Positions 13,370-25,200 of a stretch of DNA of 45,089 nucleotides are shown here, in pieces. Numbering within the stretch: the stretch's first letter is position 1; each line of letters starts with the position of its first letter. The position numbers were made by a program, and so were the translations under genes. Source of the DNA: Acanthaster planci (Eukaryota > Echinodermata > Asteroidea > Valvatida > Acanthasteridae); the NCBI RefSeq assembly GCF_001949145.1, contig NW_019091433.1, positions 1,059,465 to 1,104,553 of the forward strand, read 5' to 3'. Under the pieces are notes generated by a model that was given only the letters and a program-made list of their open reading frames with translations, was not told where the DNA came from and searched no databases.

Positions 13370-13470
13370 GGCAGAACCAGTATCTTTACGGGGGGGGGGG
13401 GGATCTGGTACCATTCGGGCGGGGGAGGGAGCAGATCCAGTGTCTTTGGGGGGGGGAACCTCACAGGGTA
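13370..13470 (+). repeat. G-run cluster, two diverged units
   Basis: A 13-base G run (13390-13402) and a 9-base G run (13448-13456), with shorter GGG tracts between them (CGGGCGGGGGAGGG). The two long runs follow similar leaders, CAGAACCAGTATCTTTAC and CAGATCCAGTGTCTTTG, so this is a degenerate two-unit tandem repeat of about 56-60 bases. The proline-rich minus-strand frame across it (13210-13497) is a translation of the C runs. Confidence 0.7.
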
Positions 13471-14659
13471 GCTGCAATTGATTTTGTTACAATGCAAACC
13501 TCAAATATGCACTCTTGTGAGAAAAGTAAACCCTCATTTTCAATTCCTGTTTCACTGTTTCAAAGGATCTTTTGTATGCCAATGATTTTCAAATTCATGA
13601 GCAACTGTGATGTCATCCAAAGAGGAAAACTGCAATGTAACACTGGTTTGTGCATGAAAACTCCTTTCTAGATTTCTCAATTTCCTCTTCTTTGGTACTT
13701 TAGTGTTTGTAGATCACTAGTAATAAACAAGCAATGAACCCTTTCTCTGAAATCTTAACTTGTGAGTAAAGTATTGGTTCACAGTATGAAAAGAAAAACC
13801 TGCCACAAGATGAAATCACAGCGACAGTCCCCTCAGTTGTCCATGAAAGAATGGATAGTTTGAAATGTTAACAAAAGTTTACTATTTAATGCGTTTAACT
13901 TAATATGGATGCCCAATAGTTTTTGCATACATGTATATAGAAGAATGTACAATTGCGGAAGAAGGCAAAATATCCCATGAAATCACCATCTCCTCATTAT
14001 AAATGTATTAAAAAACCCTGGTTTGGGCCCCTTTAGGGGGTAAGCATGGCACCTGTGCCCCCCTCCTGTCTAAAGAATGATTAGTATCAGTGTCTAATAA
14101 TTTGCGTACTTCATGGAAATTCGACACATTCCGGGTAGGGGCTTGAAGGCTTCATGGTATGATTTTTAATGGGATTATCTTAATCAGGCAGAACCCAAAA
14201 ACAAAATGTGTATATATCTACAGTTATTCTAAACCAAAGCTCTAAAAAGGCTCGCCTGCTCTTCTGAAATGGGAAAATTGATTGTGTGTGACTGATTAGC
14301 CACAGACGTTACATATAGTTTTGTCTGTGCCCCAAACATTAGTTGACCCCTAAGGTCAATTTTACCTGGTGTTTAGGACAAATTTAACACACTGTGAATA
14401 ACCAGGCAAAATCCACCAGTCAGCTGTAGGCTCACCACTGACTTCCCACTTAAAATTTGCAATGCCCATGTCTCCTAACAGTACAACAAAGTTTGGACTG
14501 GTCCCACCTCCTGGATGTTTATCACTCAGCACCCATAGTGAGGGACTAAGAGTATGGCTTAGTTACTTTTCCCCAGATAATATAAAAAAGCAAGACTCAA
14601 CAGTCCATGCCTATTACAGCGAAAACATAAAATTGCTATGAACGTTTGACAAGCCTCTG

Positions 14660-16216
14660 CTAATCTGTGTCTGAATCATCTGCAGCTTTTTTCTCCTTGT
14701 GCGATCTGTACCGCCTTTTCGCTCTTGCTGTCTGATTTCTAAACTTGTGGAATTCGTTCCGGTGGTGGCTGTCATACTGTTGATCAAGCTCATTTGGAGT
14801 TTGACAAGTGGCGGGATCTGATGAACAACCAACTGACTGATGATTTGAAAATGACACTCTGCTGCTGCACCCGGCTAGAACCGAACTGTCCCCAGTTGAG
14901 TTAAGACCCAACGATGACTGGCTATTGAACAACACATTGTTGGTGCTGCTGGCACAAAATGAGGGCAAACTGTGCGCGAATTCGGGCCTAATGACTGATG
15001 AAGATGTTGCAGCATTTGTCGGTTGGATTAGAGTATTAGAGGAACTGTCATTATTGGGAGTTCTTTGATGATGATCACATTGCGCTGTACTGCATGAAGC
15101 ATAATTTTGATCTGGCATGCTGTTATTTGTAACAGATTCCTGTGCTGTCTGGCTACTCTCGCCTAGTGAATTCCCGATGCCAAGGCTGTTTTCCTGTTGC
15201 AGTCTACGCCTCATGCGGCTGATTGCCAGTCGTTGGTGGGATGCCATACTCCTCTGCTGCAGGTGCTCAGTAATGCGGTTCAAGTCTTCTTCTCTCGTGC
15301 TAGGGCGACTGAGTCCATCTTCTGATCGGGCTATCTTTCCCTTAAGCACTCGGGATATGGCCATCCGCTGCTTGAGGTTGATGAATCGGTCATTATGCAT
15401 CAGATCTGAGCTTTGGTGGTTGCGGTCCACATCTGTTCCACCTTTCCGCTTTTTCTTCATCAGGAATCGTCGCAGGAGTCGACTCCTCGCCCTGAGCTCC
15501 TGAAAGTTGACATCCTCATCGCTACTTGACGGATCTGGGGAGGTTGTGGAGCTGCTGGGTCTGTGTCTGCTGTGCTTCCTTTTGGAGGATGCTGTCTTCC
15601 CTGAGTCCCGATTATTACTCTTGGCAGTGCCATTTTCCACTGACTCGTCATGTCTTGAACAGCCAGCAACCTCATCCACGGAAGCACTGTTCCGATCTTG
15701 CTCAGCTGCTCTTCTTGGTATGTTTGATTCCTCACCTGGCGTGCTGTTACTGTCGCTCCTGTCTGCAGCTGCATTTGTACCATTAGCAGCTGCTTGGTCT
15801 CGGGGAGAAGTGGTGAGATTCCACAACGTCCTCAGCTGAGATGTTGGGCTGGGGTCGGCGTTTTCCCTCAACAGCCTGCTCAAAACTGTGGCATGCATTG
15901 ATGAGATGGAGGATCCACTCTCCGAGTCCCTGCTGTCCTCGCTATCGTCACCCTCGCCAGCAAAGTGCAGGTACAAACTCTCCGGACTCATGTCGCTGTC
16001 GTCAGAGTCGCTGAAGCTTCGGTTGATTTCACGCTGAACCAGGGAATCAAAGAAAGCGATCATGCGGGGATCCTCCTCCATTGACTGGTCCGAGTAATCG
16101 TGGGACAGGGCTGAGCCACTGTTGATGACAAGATCTATGTACTGCTGGTGGGAGAACATCCTCCGGGGTGAATCTTCATCAGGCCTGATGTTAGGCAAAG
16201 TGAATGGACTCCACAG
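14660..16216 (-). CDS. DCAF5: DCAF5 coding exon 8 (last)
   Basis: Encodes residues 348-865 and the stop. Begins after TTCCAG with LWSPF, completing the last WD40 blade (KIIK|LWSP; human KIIKIWSP). Residues about 369-410 are strongly conserved: HQQYIDLVINSGSALSHDY and then EDPRMIAFFDSLVQREI. After that it is acidic and serine-rich, with basic patches such as RRFLMKKKRK and RAKRRYR that could act as nuclear localisation signals, and it ends KKAADDSDTD. Vertebrate DCAF5 also has a long low-complexity C-terminus of different sequence. Plus-strand open frames of 110-128 codons over this exon are shadows. Confidence 0.95.
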   Translation of the reverse strand: MWSPFTLPNIRPDEDSPRRMFSHQQYIDLVINSGSALSHDYSDQSMEEDPRMIAFFDSLVQREINRSFSDSDDSDMSPESLYLHFAGEGDDSEDSRDSESGSSISSMHATVLSRLLRENADPSPTSQLRTLWNLTTSPRDQAAANGTNAAADRSDSNSTPGEESNIPRRAAEQDRNSASVDEVAGCSRHDESVENGTAKSNNRDSGKTASSKRKHSRHRPSSSTTSPDPSSSDEDVNFQELRARSRLLRRFLMKKKRKGGTDVDRNHQSSDLMHNDRFINLKQRMAISRVLKGKIARSEDGLSRPSTREEDLNRITEHLQQRSMASHQRLAISRMRRRLQQENSLGIGNSLGESSQTAQESVTNNSMPDQNYASCSTAQCDHHQRTPNNDSSSNTLIQPTNAATSSSVIRPEFAHSLPSFCASSTNNVLFNSQSSLGLNSTGDSSVLAGCSSRVSFSNHQSVGCSSDPATCQTPNELDQQYDSHHRNEFHKFRNQTARAKRRYRSHKEKKAADDSDTD

Positions 16217-19200
16217 CTGGAACAAAAAGATCGACTTGACACATGTACATTAGGACTACACAAGTTCTGTGTGCTTATACAAAATGATGATCAGATGTCT
16301 GCATCACATCATTGGAATAGACCCAAGTGATGCCTTTCCATGTTTATGAACAGTTCTGGGAAATCTGAGGTCATCATCCATTTGCAAACCATTAAAACAC
16401 TTCAAAATACTGCAACACCTTAAGTTTTAAACATCAAAATTTAAAGCCAAGGGCATATGCAAAAGGCATATATGTTAATAAATTTGGATCACCTTAATCT
16501 TATTACTGTCATGACAGATGGGTCTCTACTCAGAAGGCATTACAGTGATAGACATCTCACCTTGATGATTTTTTCCACACCTGACGAGACAATGTTGTGT
16601 GTGAAGGCATTGAATCGTACTTGATTGACAATGGAACGATGACCTTGCAGTACCAGCTTCGCTTCATCAACCCACATCACTGGAAATTGGAAAGCAAGAA
16701 TTAAACTCACAGGCAAACTGACCGTCTCCTAAATACTTCGGGAATCAAGCTTGACACAAGATTTTTGACATACTCGTCCAAGTCTAGTGAAATAATTATA
16801 AGAGTGAAATGAGTATGATGTTGACAAAATTACACTGGCAAAATATGTTTTATTTAACGATGTATTTGCTAAGCAGGCAAACCATGCCATCTACAGGAAG
16901 TCACTGCACTTCTAGGGTTTATCCTAAGTTTCCAAGGTCCAACTAATCTCACTTTACATACACAGAGTACCTTGCTGTTGGGAGGACAGCACTTAGCCTG
17001 CTATTAACATCTTGGCTTTTGCATGATTAAAATAATTATCCCTATGCTTCAGTATCTCATGGTTCACCTTTGACACTCATCTGACTTTAGCAAACTGGTT
17101 TCCATGCATTGGGATCAAACACTTTGCTACACCAGAGTGCCAACACAATGAGCACTACTGAAGGATCTAGCGTGCATCATTTGCTGAAATTATACAAAGC
17201 AAGGAAGGCTTGGCGAACAACTGAAAATGCTGCTACTGGTACAGCCCCTTAGGTCAGAGTTTTCACTTGTGACATGAATTAGGAGTGATTACTGCGGGGC
17301 CATCCTCTTCGCAAGCAGGTGGCACGTGGGTGTTAAATTCTCTCGGACCAATGGGGTGTTCTGCCTTGCCAAAATAACCATGTGCACTCAAGTTAAGACC
17401 CATGCGCGAGTCTGATGGCCCCCAAGAATAGCGTCTCCTCGGATTTGTCTAAATTTTATCTACATGAGAGCTGCATTAGTAAATGAATTCGACGCTATTG
17501 CACGAGACTTACCGTCTTCACTTGGTTCAGGGACCTCCCACATGTAGAGGTTGAAGTCGTCTGATCCAGATAGAACATACTGTAACAAGACACAATCACA
17601 AATCACTTCTACTGGGGATAATCTTGATTGCCAATGGAAGAATGGAATTATTGATTGGGAAGTTAGGGAGATCTCATTGAAAAAAAAGAGTGTCCTTCCT
17701 CTGTATTGCTGTGACGCTTAAACTGTTATTGTGTCAAAATAATGTTGAACCCCAAATTTCCGGAAGGGAACCAAATGAAAATTTCAACTCTTCAAGTTCA
17801 CCTTTCACCATCTTACTGTAACAACCGTCAAGTTGAAACTCTGTACTTCCGAAAGCAAGACTCTAATATGACCACTGGTGTATTTATATCTACCGGTAGC
17901 ATATCAAGAGATGAATCCAAAAGGTTGACTGTTTTTCAGTCATGACAGAGCATTCTTCACGACACAACACACAGATTATGATTTGTGTTGTTTCAATATA
18001 AACAGTTTTATCAGCACTGTTGGCAGGTGACTTTTAATACTTCAGTAATTAATCATTCTTCAATCCTTTGATTTTCATACAGTTTTTCAGATATCCAAAT
18101 ATTTGATCGATTATTGAATCTTACACGTATTTTCTGAATTTGAATATTCGAATGCAAAATTCATGAAAAGGGAGAATTTTCTTCTGTTTTAAATGAGAAC
18201 AATTGCACTATAGAAGCTTGTTTCAAGCAGACTCAAATGAAAAGCAACAAAAATCTTAAGATTCAAACAGTAAATTATTCATTAAAACTAAAATAGGAAA
18301 TTATGGTGATTACAATGTTCAATTGTCTGTTATTCCATCTGATTTTGTATATGGTTTGTTCATCAACAATCTGCCGGTTGGTACGACCAAATGTTCGATC
18401 GAATTTGAGGTCGAATATTCGAAAAGTGGATTATTTGAGTTGACTCAGCCGTAGTAAATTGAGAAACTGGTAACAAGTGAAATACACAATCATTTTAACT
18501 GCATTTTCCTTAGCAAATGCTTTCAATGCTTGGCATATTCAGTTGAGAATCTCCTTGAAAATGACCCCCACTGTCTTTCGGTACTGAAACAGAGTCTACC
18601 AAAAATGAAGTGGCCTCTACAGAGCACGTCCATCAACAGTGACCACAGTGCTTATGTATCATGCAAAGAGCACACTTTGCTCCTTGGAAAGTCAGAATTC
18701 TGTGCTGGTGAAGTCCATCTTCTGTCACATTACCTGATCTTTATCTCCAGCAAAAGTGCAACTCTTCATGGTGCAGGAATTGTAATAGCCGGAATGGTTG
18801 AACTGAACAGCAGCAGCACTACTGTGCACGTTGTACACCACAGGGGGTAGTCGTCTGCGTAGTGCTACTAGTCTGGTTCCCAGCTGGTTGAAGCGTACGC
18901 TCATAGCACTCTGTTGGGTGTATGTACTACCATAGCGAACGAGGCAGCTGGCAAAAGCAGACGTACACACACAAAGGATAAAGTACACAAACACACTTGC
19001 ACACATATTCCTTTATTATATTCCACACGTATTTCTTTTCTCTTTCTCTCAGCAAACATCTTGGACTACTTTTGAGATCCAGGTTGAGAAGGGAATACTA
19101 TTTTTCACTACTCCTTTCCCATGTGCAGTGGACTGAGTAGAATAGTACCAATGGGTTTATGTGGGGTATTTAACCACCCACCTAATACAAGTGCCCTTTC

Positions 19201-22200
19201 CCCCATACGGCGTCAGTGCCTTTTTTTAAACCCTGTCCTTAATCTTTCATCATAACAAGTGCCCTGCTTTTCTGCGTAAGTGCCTTTTTCAATAAGCACA
19301 CTATTTACACAGTGCCCTTTCATAATGTCACACTGAACGTGGAAAAAATACTCGCTCAGCCACCACATATCGTAAAGTCCAGCGTCCAGTGCCACCATTA
19401 AAAGATGGCGTCAAGGCGCCCTCTCCTGTTGGATACTACAGAGGTCCGGTTACTGGTGAAAAAGCCATGTGTACCTTTCTGTAGGGATGTCAAGTTCTCT
19501 ATGTCACCTTTAACCCCTGCCCCAATCAAAATGACCTAGCTGCCCCACCGATGTACATTCAAGCCCTTCCACAAAGCTTCATGTTGAGGTAATACTGACC
19601 TCTTAGGAACTCGTAAGTCCCAGAGTGCCACTCCTTCTTTGGAATTTGCCGTAGCTATGAACTCGGGTTCCACGGGGTGATATACGACAGCGTAGAAAGC
19701 TGTTTCGGAGCTGGCTATCACAATTGGTTCTGCGAAGCGGACAATAAATGTAAACATGTAAAATTTTCACAAAGGCATGTACATGCACTTATTGGTTATG
19801 CCACCTGTTTAACCCTATCTGCCCTGAGCAGAAGCACCCCCTCATCGGTTGAAAGGAGCCATGCTGGTAGGCAGCGTTCAATTGTTGGAGGCAATGCAAC
19901 TGCAACGCTTGTATTTCATAGTCGTTTGTGAACCAGCAATGTGCAGTTACGACAAAAAGGAGCCTCTGTTGCTAGGAAAATTGCGCCCTCTCTTGGTCCA
20001 GCTCAAGGCCCATAAGAGGCACTTGTCACAACAGTCTCGCACTCCTCCTGAAGATGAACAGACTTTGCCATTTGAAATGCCGAGCATACTCTCACAACCT
20101 GTTCTTTTAAGAACCACACTTTTCAAAGAGACACATGTACATGTGCTTGGTTGTGTCTGTAAGCCGTCATCTACTGTATCAAAGAGCCTGCAATGCAGTG
20201 GCTATTCCATGTCCATCTAGATGGGTCATTCTATAAATTTGGGGTCCATTGTTAACCCGTCCCTGTTATGTCTGGCATCTGATTTTTAATGTTTAGAACT
20301 CATTGTTTAATTTCCAAGACTGAATAAGTACTGCAAATTAGCTCCCAAACAAATAAAAATAGTTTGAAATTAATTTCAGTGATACATCCCCTGTCAAACA
20401 TGTCAGATGGTTTTTTGTACATGTCAGAGGTAACAGGGACAGAAAAAGTCACACTTTGGACCCCAAATTTGTAGAATGACCCAGATGTAAAATGACAGGT
20501 ATCTTAAAACCCAAGGTACAAGTCGGAAAAAGAAATTCTAATTCAACTGAGAATACCCTCTGAGCCAGAGTGTGCTCAGCTGCTACCTGCAGGTTACCTT
20601 GGTGGCTGGGAACCCTTGTATCCCACAGCAAGACCCGTCCATCCGCACAAGCACTTGTGAAGATATGGCTGTCCCTTGGATCAACTGCAAGGCCATACAC
20701 GGCATCTTCATGAAGAAATACATCCAATGTGTCCTTCCTACGCAAAAAAAATCCAGAAAAATAACAGCACTGGAGTGTACATGAATTTGCACGTATGTTT
20801 ACATGTACATGTGTATAGAAAGACTATTGTTCAAAACAATTAAAATTGATAGCATTTTCAAATAGCGATATATTTGACAAAAACAATAAAAGGGGACAAT
20901 ATGATCCCTATTTTGTTTCTAACAGCCATTTAGACGTCTTTGAGGTACACGCACCGGCATTACACAGACTTTACAACTTCAAAGTACAAAGCGTGATGAA
21001 TCCAACAATTTTCCCAGCAATGAGCACAGTACATGCACATGCAGCCATCCCTGACACACAATGTAATACCATCCAATGCACTGGGATTCTCTTTACCTGC
21101 ACAAGGTACATGTAGGCGTAATCCTTAACTTCAAGATTGAAATTGTGAACCATGCCATGTACCCTTTACCCACAACCTTAAAAGGTGCTTTGGGCATGTG
21201 TGCCTGAGTTTGATACAACCACTCTCAAATGTGGCTCTGTTTTACGGTGGCACAGTATTGGATTTGGGTACAATTCACAGATCTTGGGGGAAAAACCAGA
21301 ATTGGCAAGAAAGCTGGTACCTGTGAATATCATGGACCAAAACTTGATCATCATTTCCTCCGGAGTATATCCTGCTATTTTGACTGTCAAACGCCAGCGA
21401 AAAGATGTTGGAATGATGCTCCCCGACCATCACCTCAAACTTCTTGTCCAATGACAGTGCTTCCTGGACATTCCAGAGTAGGACACGCCTGTCATCTCCA
21501 CCTGTTGTATGCGAATCATGTCTTTAAATTACAGAAATAGAACAAAGGGGCCAGAACATCTCTCTTTCTCTCTTCAAATGTGAATTAATGTTGTAATTTG
21601 TTTGCATTTCCCCTATATTAGTGCACATTCAGACCCTTCATGTTGATAACATTATTTACTGCCTCCAATGTTTGTATTAAAAAAAATTAGGTTTGTACAT
21701 GTACATGGAAATGTGAGACAGCTTGCATGGCTACTGAAATGTATTACACAAGTATGGCAAAACCAAACTAATCATGCTGTACATGTACATGTACATGTAG
21801 GGCCAATATGCTACAGATTTCTGCGGCTTACTTAATACTAAGATACGTACATGTACATCATTGTACTTCAGAGGAGTTGTGCTTTTTCTAGAATGTTTTT
21901 GTAACATAAATTCAATCAAGTTAATAGGTCACTTGCAAGTTTATGGCAAGTTTCTGTGCATTGTACATGTACATGTACATTGTATATGTACCGGTACATG
22001 TTTGTACAAACCCTACATGTACATGTACACGTACCAATGCTTATCCTGAAGGCAATTTCTAATGTTGCATGTACATGTAAGCACATACATGTACATGTAC
22101 ACTGTATGTATTTTATTCTGGGCAATGTTTTCCCTTGGAATACAGTATGTTTGTATGAAATTGAAACTGTGTGGTTACACATTGTACAGTGTAACAGCGC

Positions 22201-25200
22201 TATCAACTTGAGTCCAGCACTGCTTCTTGACAGGCCTGTTTGACTTACAGGTAGCATGCTTAGGGGCTGTGTATAATTTTCATCATTTTCACAACTGTAC
22301 AAACTGTGAGGGGGGGTTAAAGACCCCGTGCAGGCTTTCTCTGCATATGAAAAATGATGATCTGTCAATGGATCCATCCGCTCTCCATCCATCATCATTT
22401 TTTGCCCGCTGATGTACACCTTGGAGGGGGAGCAAGGGGGTAGTGTAAAGTTTACTTTTTATACACATATAAAAATGATAAGAATTATGGATGGCCCTTA
22501 TGAGACAGTACTGTACATACTGAATGTCAGTGTTTCTGGATTCCACTGTTTAAACACAACCACATGTACAGCGGGCATTATTACTTGTATGGATCCCTTA
22601 GTGACCTCACACGAACATGTACAGTATTGACTGAAAGAAGGGGGAACAGATTTATAAGGCAGATATCGGTCATGGTCCCTTAACCATCCCTCCTACATAT
22701 CTGCTATGTCTGTTGAGCAAAATCATCTGAGCAGGATTCCAGTACGGTACACAATGTACCAGTACACGTACACAACATGCCTCTATACAGCAAGTCTAGT
22801 CCGAGCCAATTTGGCTCATCAGGCAGGTGCTTACATTGTATCTCTGGTTTCCTTGGCATGAAATGACTGAGAACATTTCTATTCCCCCTGGATGGGATGA
22901 CAGTCCATCGCAAGTGGCTTCCCAGCTAATGCTGGTACCCATTTATAATCGTGGGTGGAGAGAGGCAAGCGGGGGTGGAGAGAGGCAAGCAGGGGTGAAG
23001 TGGCTTGCCGAGGGCCACAACGTACATGTACTGCCAGAATCTAGATTTGAATTTCCAAATCCTTTGATTGGAAGCTACAGACCCTAACCACTTGGCTACA
23101 TGCCTCCGTGCCTCTGTAGATGATGCCAATAAATCCACTGAAAAATGAACAAGTACATGTACATGTGCACGTACATGGTGCATCACCTGTTTCTAGAACC
23201 TGCTCATATTTGGACATCTGAAAAATGGACAGGTAATGGTGATGACAGCCACAGTATCTATCACCACACAAGCGGTCCGATGCCCAACCTCATGTACATA
23301 CATGTACATGTAAAAACTATGGATGCGAAGTGCATGTTGTACACATACAGGTAGCCCACAAAACTTAAGGACGATGAAGAATGTATGTACTGTATGGAAA
23401 ATAAATTAATAAATGATAGCATTTTTGATTAGAAGTACACCCTCATTGGCTCAAAAGAGACGGGCTGGTGGGAAGTTTTCCAACCAGGCTCGTGCACGCG
23501 CCATGAACAGTATGTACAAGTATATGAAAAAATTACATGTAGGCATGGTACGTGTATGTACGTGTACAAACATTGTCCCAGCTTGATTCTGGAGGCCCAA
23601 AGTCAAACCAACGTGACCATGGGCAAGATCATGATACCACTTGGATGGCTATTTTCAGCTCACTATTTATTGAAGTGTTTTTATGACTTGATAAATGAAT
23701 GTCCGTCAAACTTTCCCGTCTATCTGTTTTTCTTACACTGTAAATGCACAGGTACCGGTACATGTATGTCAGTACAATGTAGCTATACCTGTATGTACAC
23801 TGCTACAGCATTTCCTTCCCTGGTGACACCATACATGTACTTTGTTGTCTACTTCTTATTTCACATCAGATTTTTGTGTTATTTCTTAGCCAATCGACCC
23901 CTATCCAACTCCCAAGTTCCCTGTCACGCCTGTAGCTGAGTAGCCACCTACATTATGAATGTTACACCCAAACTGTAGCACACTATAGCAAGCTGGTTGG
24001 GATGGGCCCAACTATAGTTGGGCCCATCCCAACTAACAAGCGTGCTATAGTTGGCCGTCCCAACTACAGCACAGAGGTCTGCTGTGCATGTGCCCAGCGT
24101 GTGCCAAAGTCATATTGTTTACATTGCCATGTCATAGATGATGTGCCATATTTTAGATGAACTATGTCCCAACTAGCGTTATAGTTGAGCAAGCCCAACT
24201 ACAGCCCTACAGTTGGGACAGATGTTGTAGTTGGAGCGTTAACACATACTGTACATGTATCACCTTGTGCCCAGTGATTTTAATTAGGGGTATATTTTGA
24301 GTGGCAGTTATTCTGCAGTTACTCCTTATAATTTTCCATACATAAAGTCATCTAACCACCAGTATCACCAGCACCAACCAATTACCCCCAGAACTGTGAG
24401 AGCGGGGCGGACATACCCCCAGAACTGTGGGGTCCGACATCCACTCCTCCCCCACAAACCCCACAGAACATTTTCGCATTAGGCTATGCATGGCATTCAA
24501 CAGGGCACAAACATCGATTCCATTTGAGTTGTGTACCCATAAAAATGTTGCTTCATTTCCCCAAAGTGTTTTATGTATGATTTCTTACAAACCTTTGTTT
24601 TGAGCACCAAGAAAGAAAAGGGCCAAAACCACCCGGTTTTCCAAAAAATGGTGCAAATATTTCCTGATCAGTGTCTGCGAGTCATGCGGTTCACATGGGT
24701 ACATGTACATGTACTTGCAAAGACAAGCTGCGACCAAATGGTTGACTGCGGCTGCAATCGATACACAAGACATGGAAATTGGCTACAGCCACTTTCCGTA
24801 CGTGTGTGTGTAATCATGGACCATTTACCCATGGATGTGCAACCCCGAGCGGCCCCAGCGCAAACAAATGTGCAACCTTGGTTCCATGCGTGTTACGGAT
24901 TGTTATTAGCCCTGCAGGTGACTTTCTCGAAAAAACTCACAACCACAGGACACGCGTTGCAGCATGCAGCATGTACATTGCAGCCATGGTTATGCCAAGA
25001 CGACGCGCTGACGCGGTGCTTACATGTAAATCTATTCGTTTTGACGAATAAATCTTTTATTGATTTCAAGGAGAAACGAAGTTTTAATGAGGCAAAATTC
25101 TTAGAATGTATAAGATGAAATATCTTGAGCAGCATATTTCTAGAAAGGGTGTACCCTGACTTGAAATATTAGAGGAAACAAAGTGGTAGACAGGATTACA

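Larger units (their letters stand above)
10380..14659. other. Intergenic region between ACTN and DCAF5
   Basis: No recognised gene. It should contain the promoter of alpha-actinin (about 10400 upward, minus sense; possibly also a non-coding 5' exon) and the 3' UTR of DCAF5 (below 14660). I could not pick a convincing polyadenylation site for DCAF5; ATTAAA-like words on the minus strand occur near 14166 and 13886. Local items with their own entries: an unrecognised ORF, a CRE-like octamer, a tRNA-like relic and a G-run cluster. Confidence 0.7.

Noticed and set aside
13210-13497. Proline-rich minus-strand ORF of 95 codons
   Set aside because: The prolines come from the C complement of the G runs; no start or splice context.
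15117-15839. Plus-strand ORFs of 110-128 codons
   Set aside because: Antisense shadows of DCAF5 exon 8, whose minus-strand frame is conserved with human.
20449-20597. Extension of DCAF5 exon 3 past CAAG|GTAACC, using the donors CAG|GTAGCA or AGG|GTATTC
   Set aside because: Both would join exon 4 in a frame that stops at once; the earlier donor keeps frame and the human-like junction.
24573-25118. Plus-strand ORF of 181 codons in DCAF5 intron 1
   Set aside because: No recognisable domain, and no neighbouring exon or promoter. It overlaps other open frames of 80-90 codons. A decayed transposon fragment remains possible.
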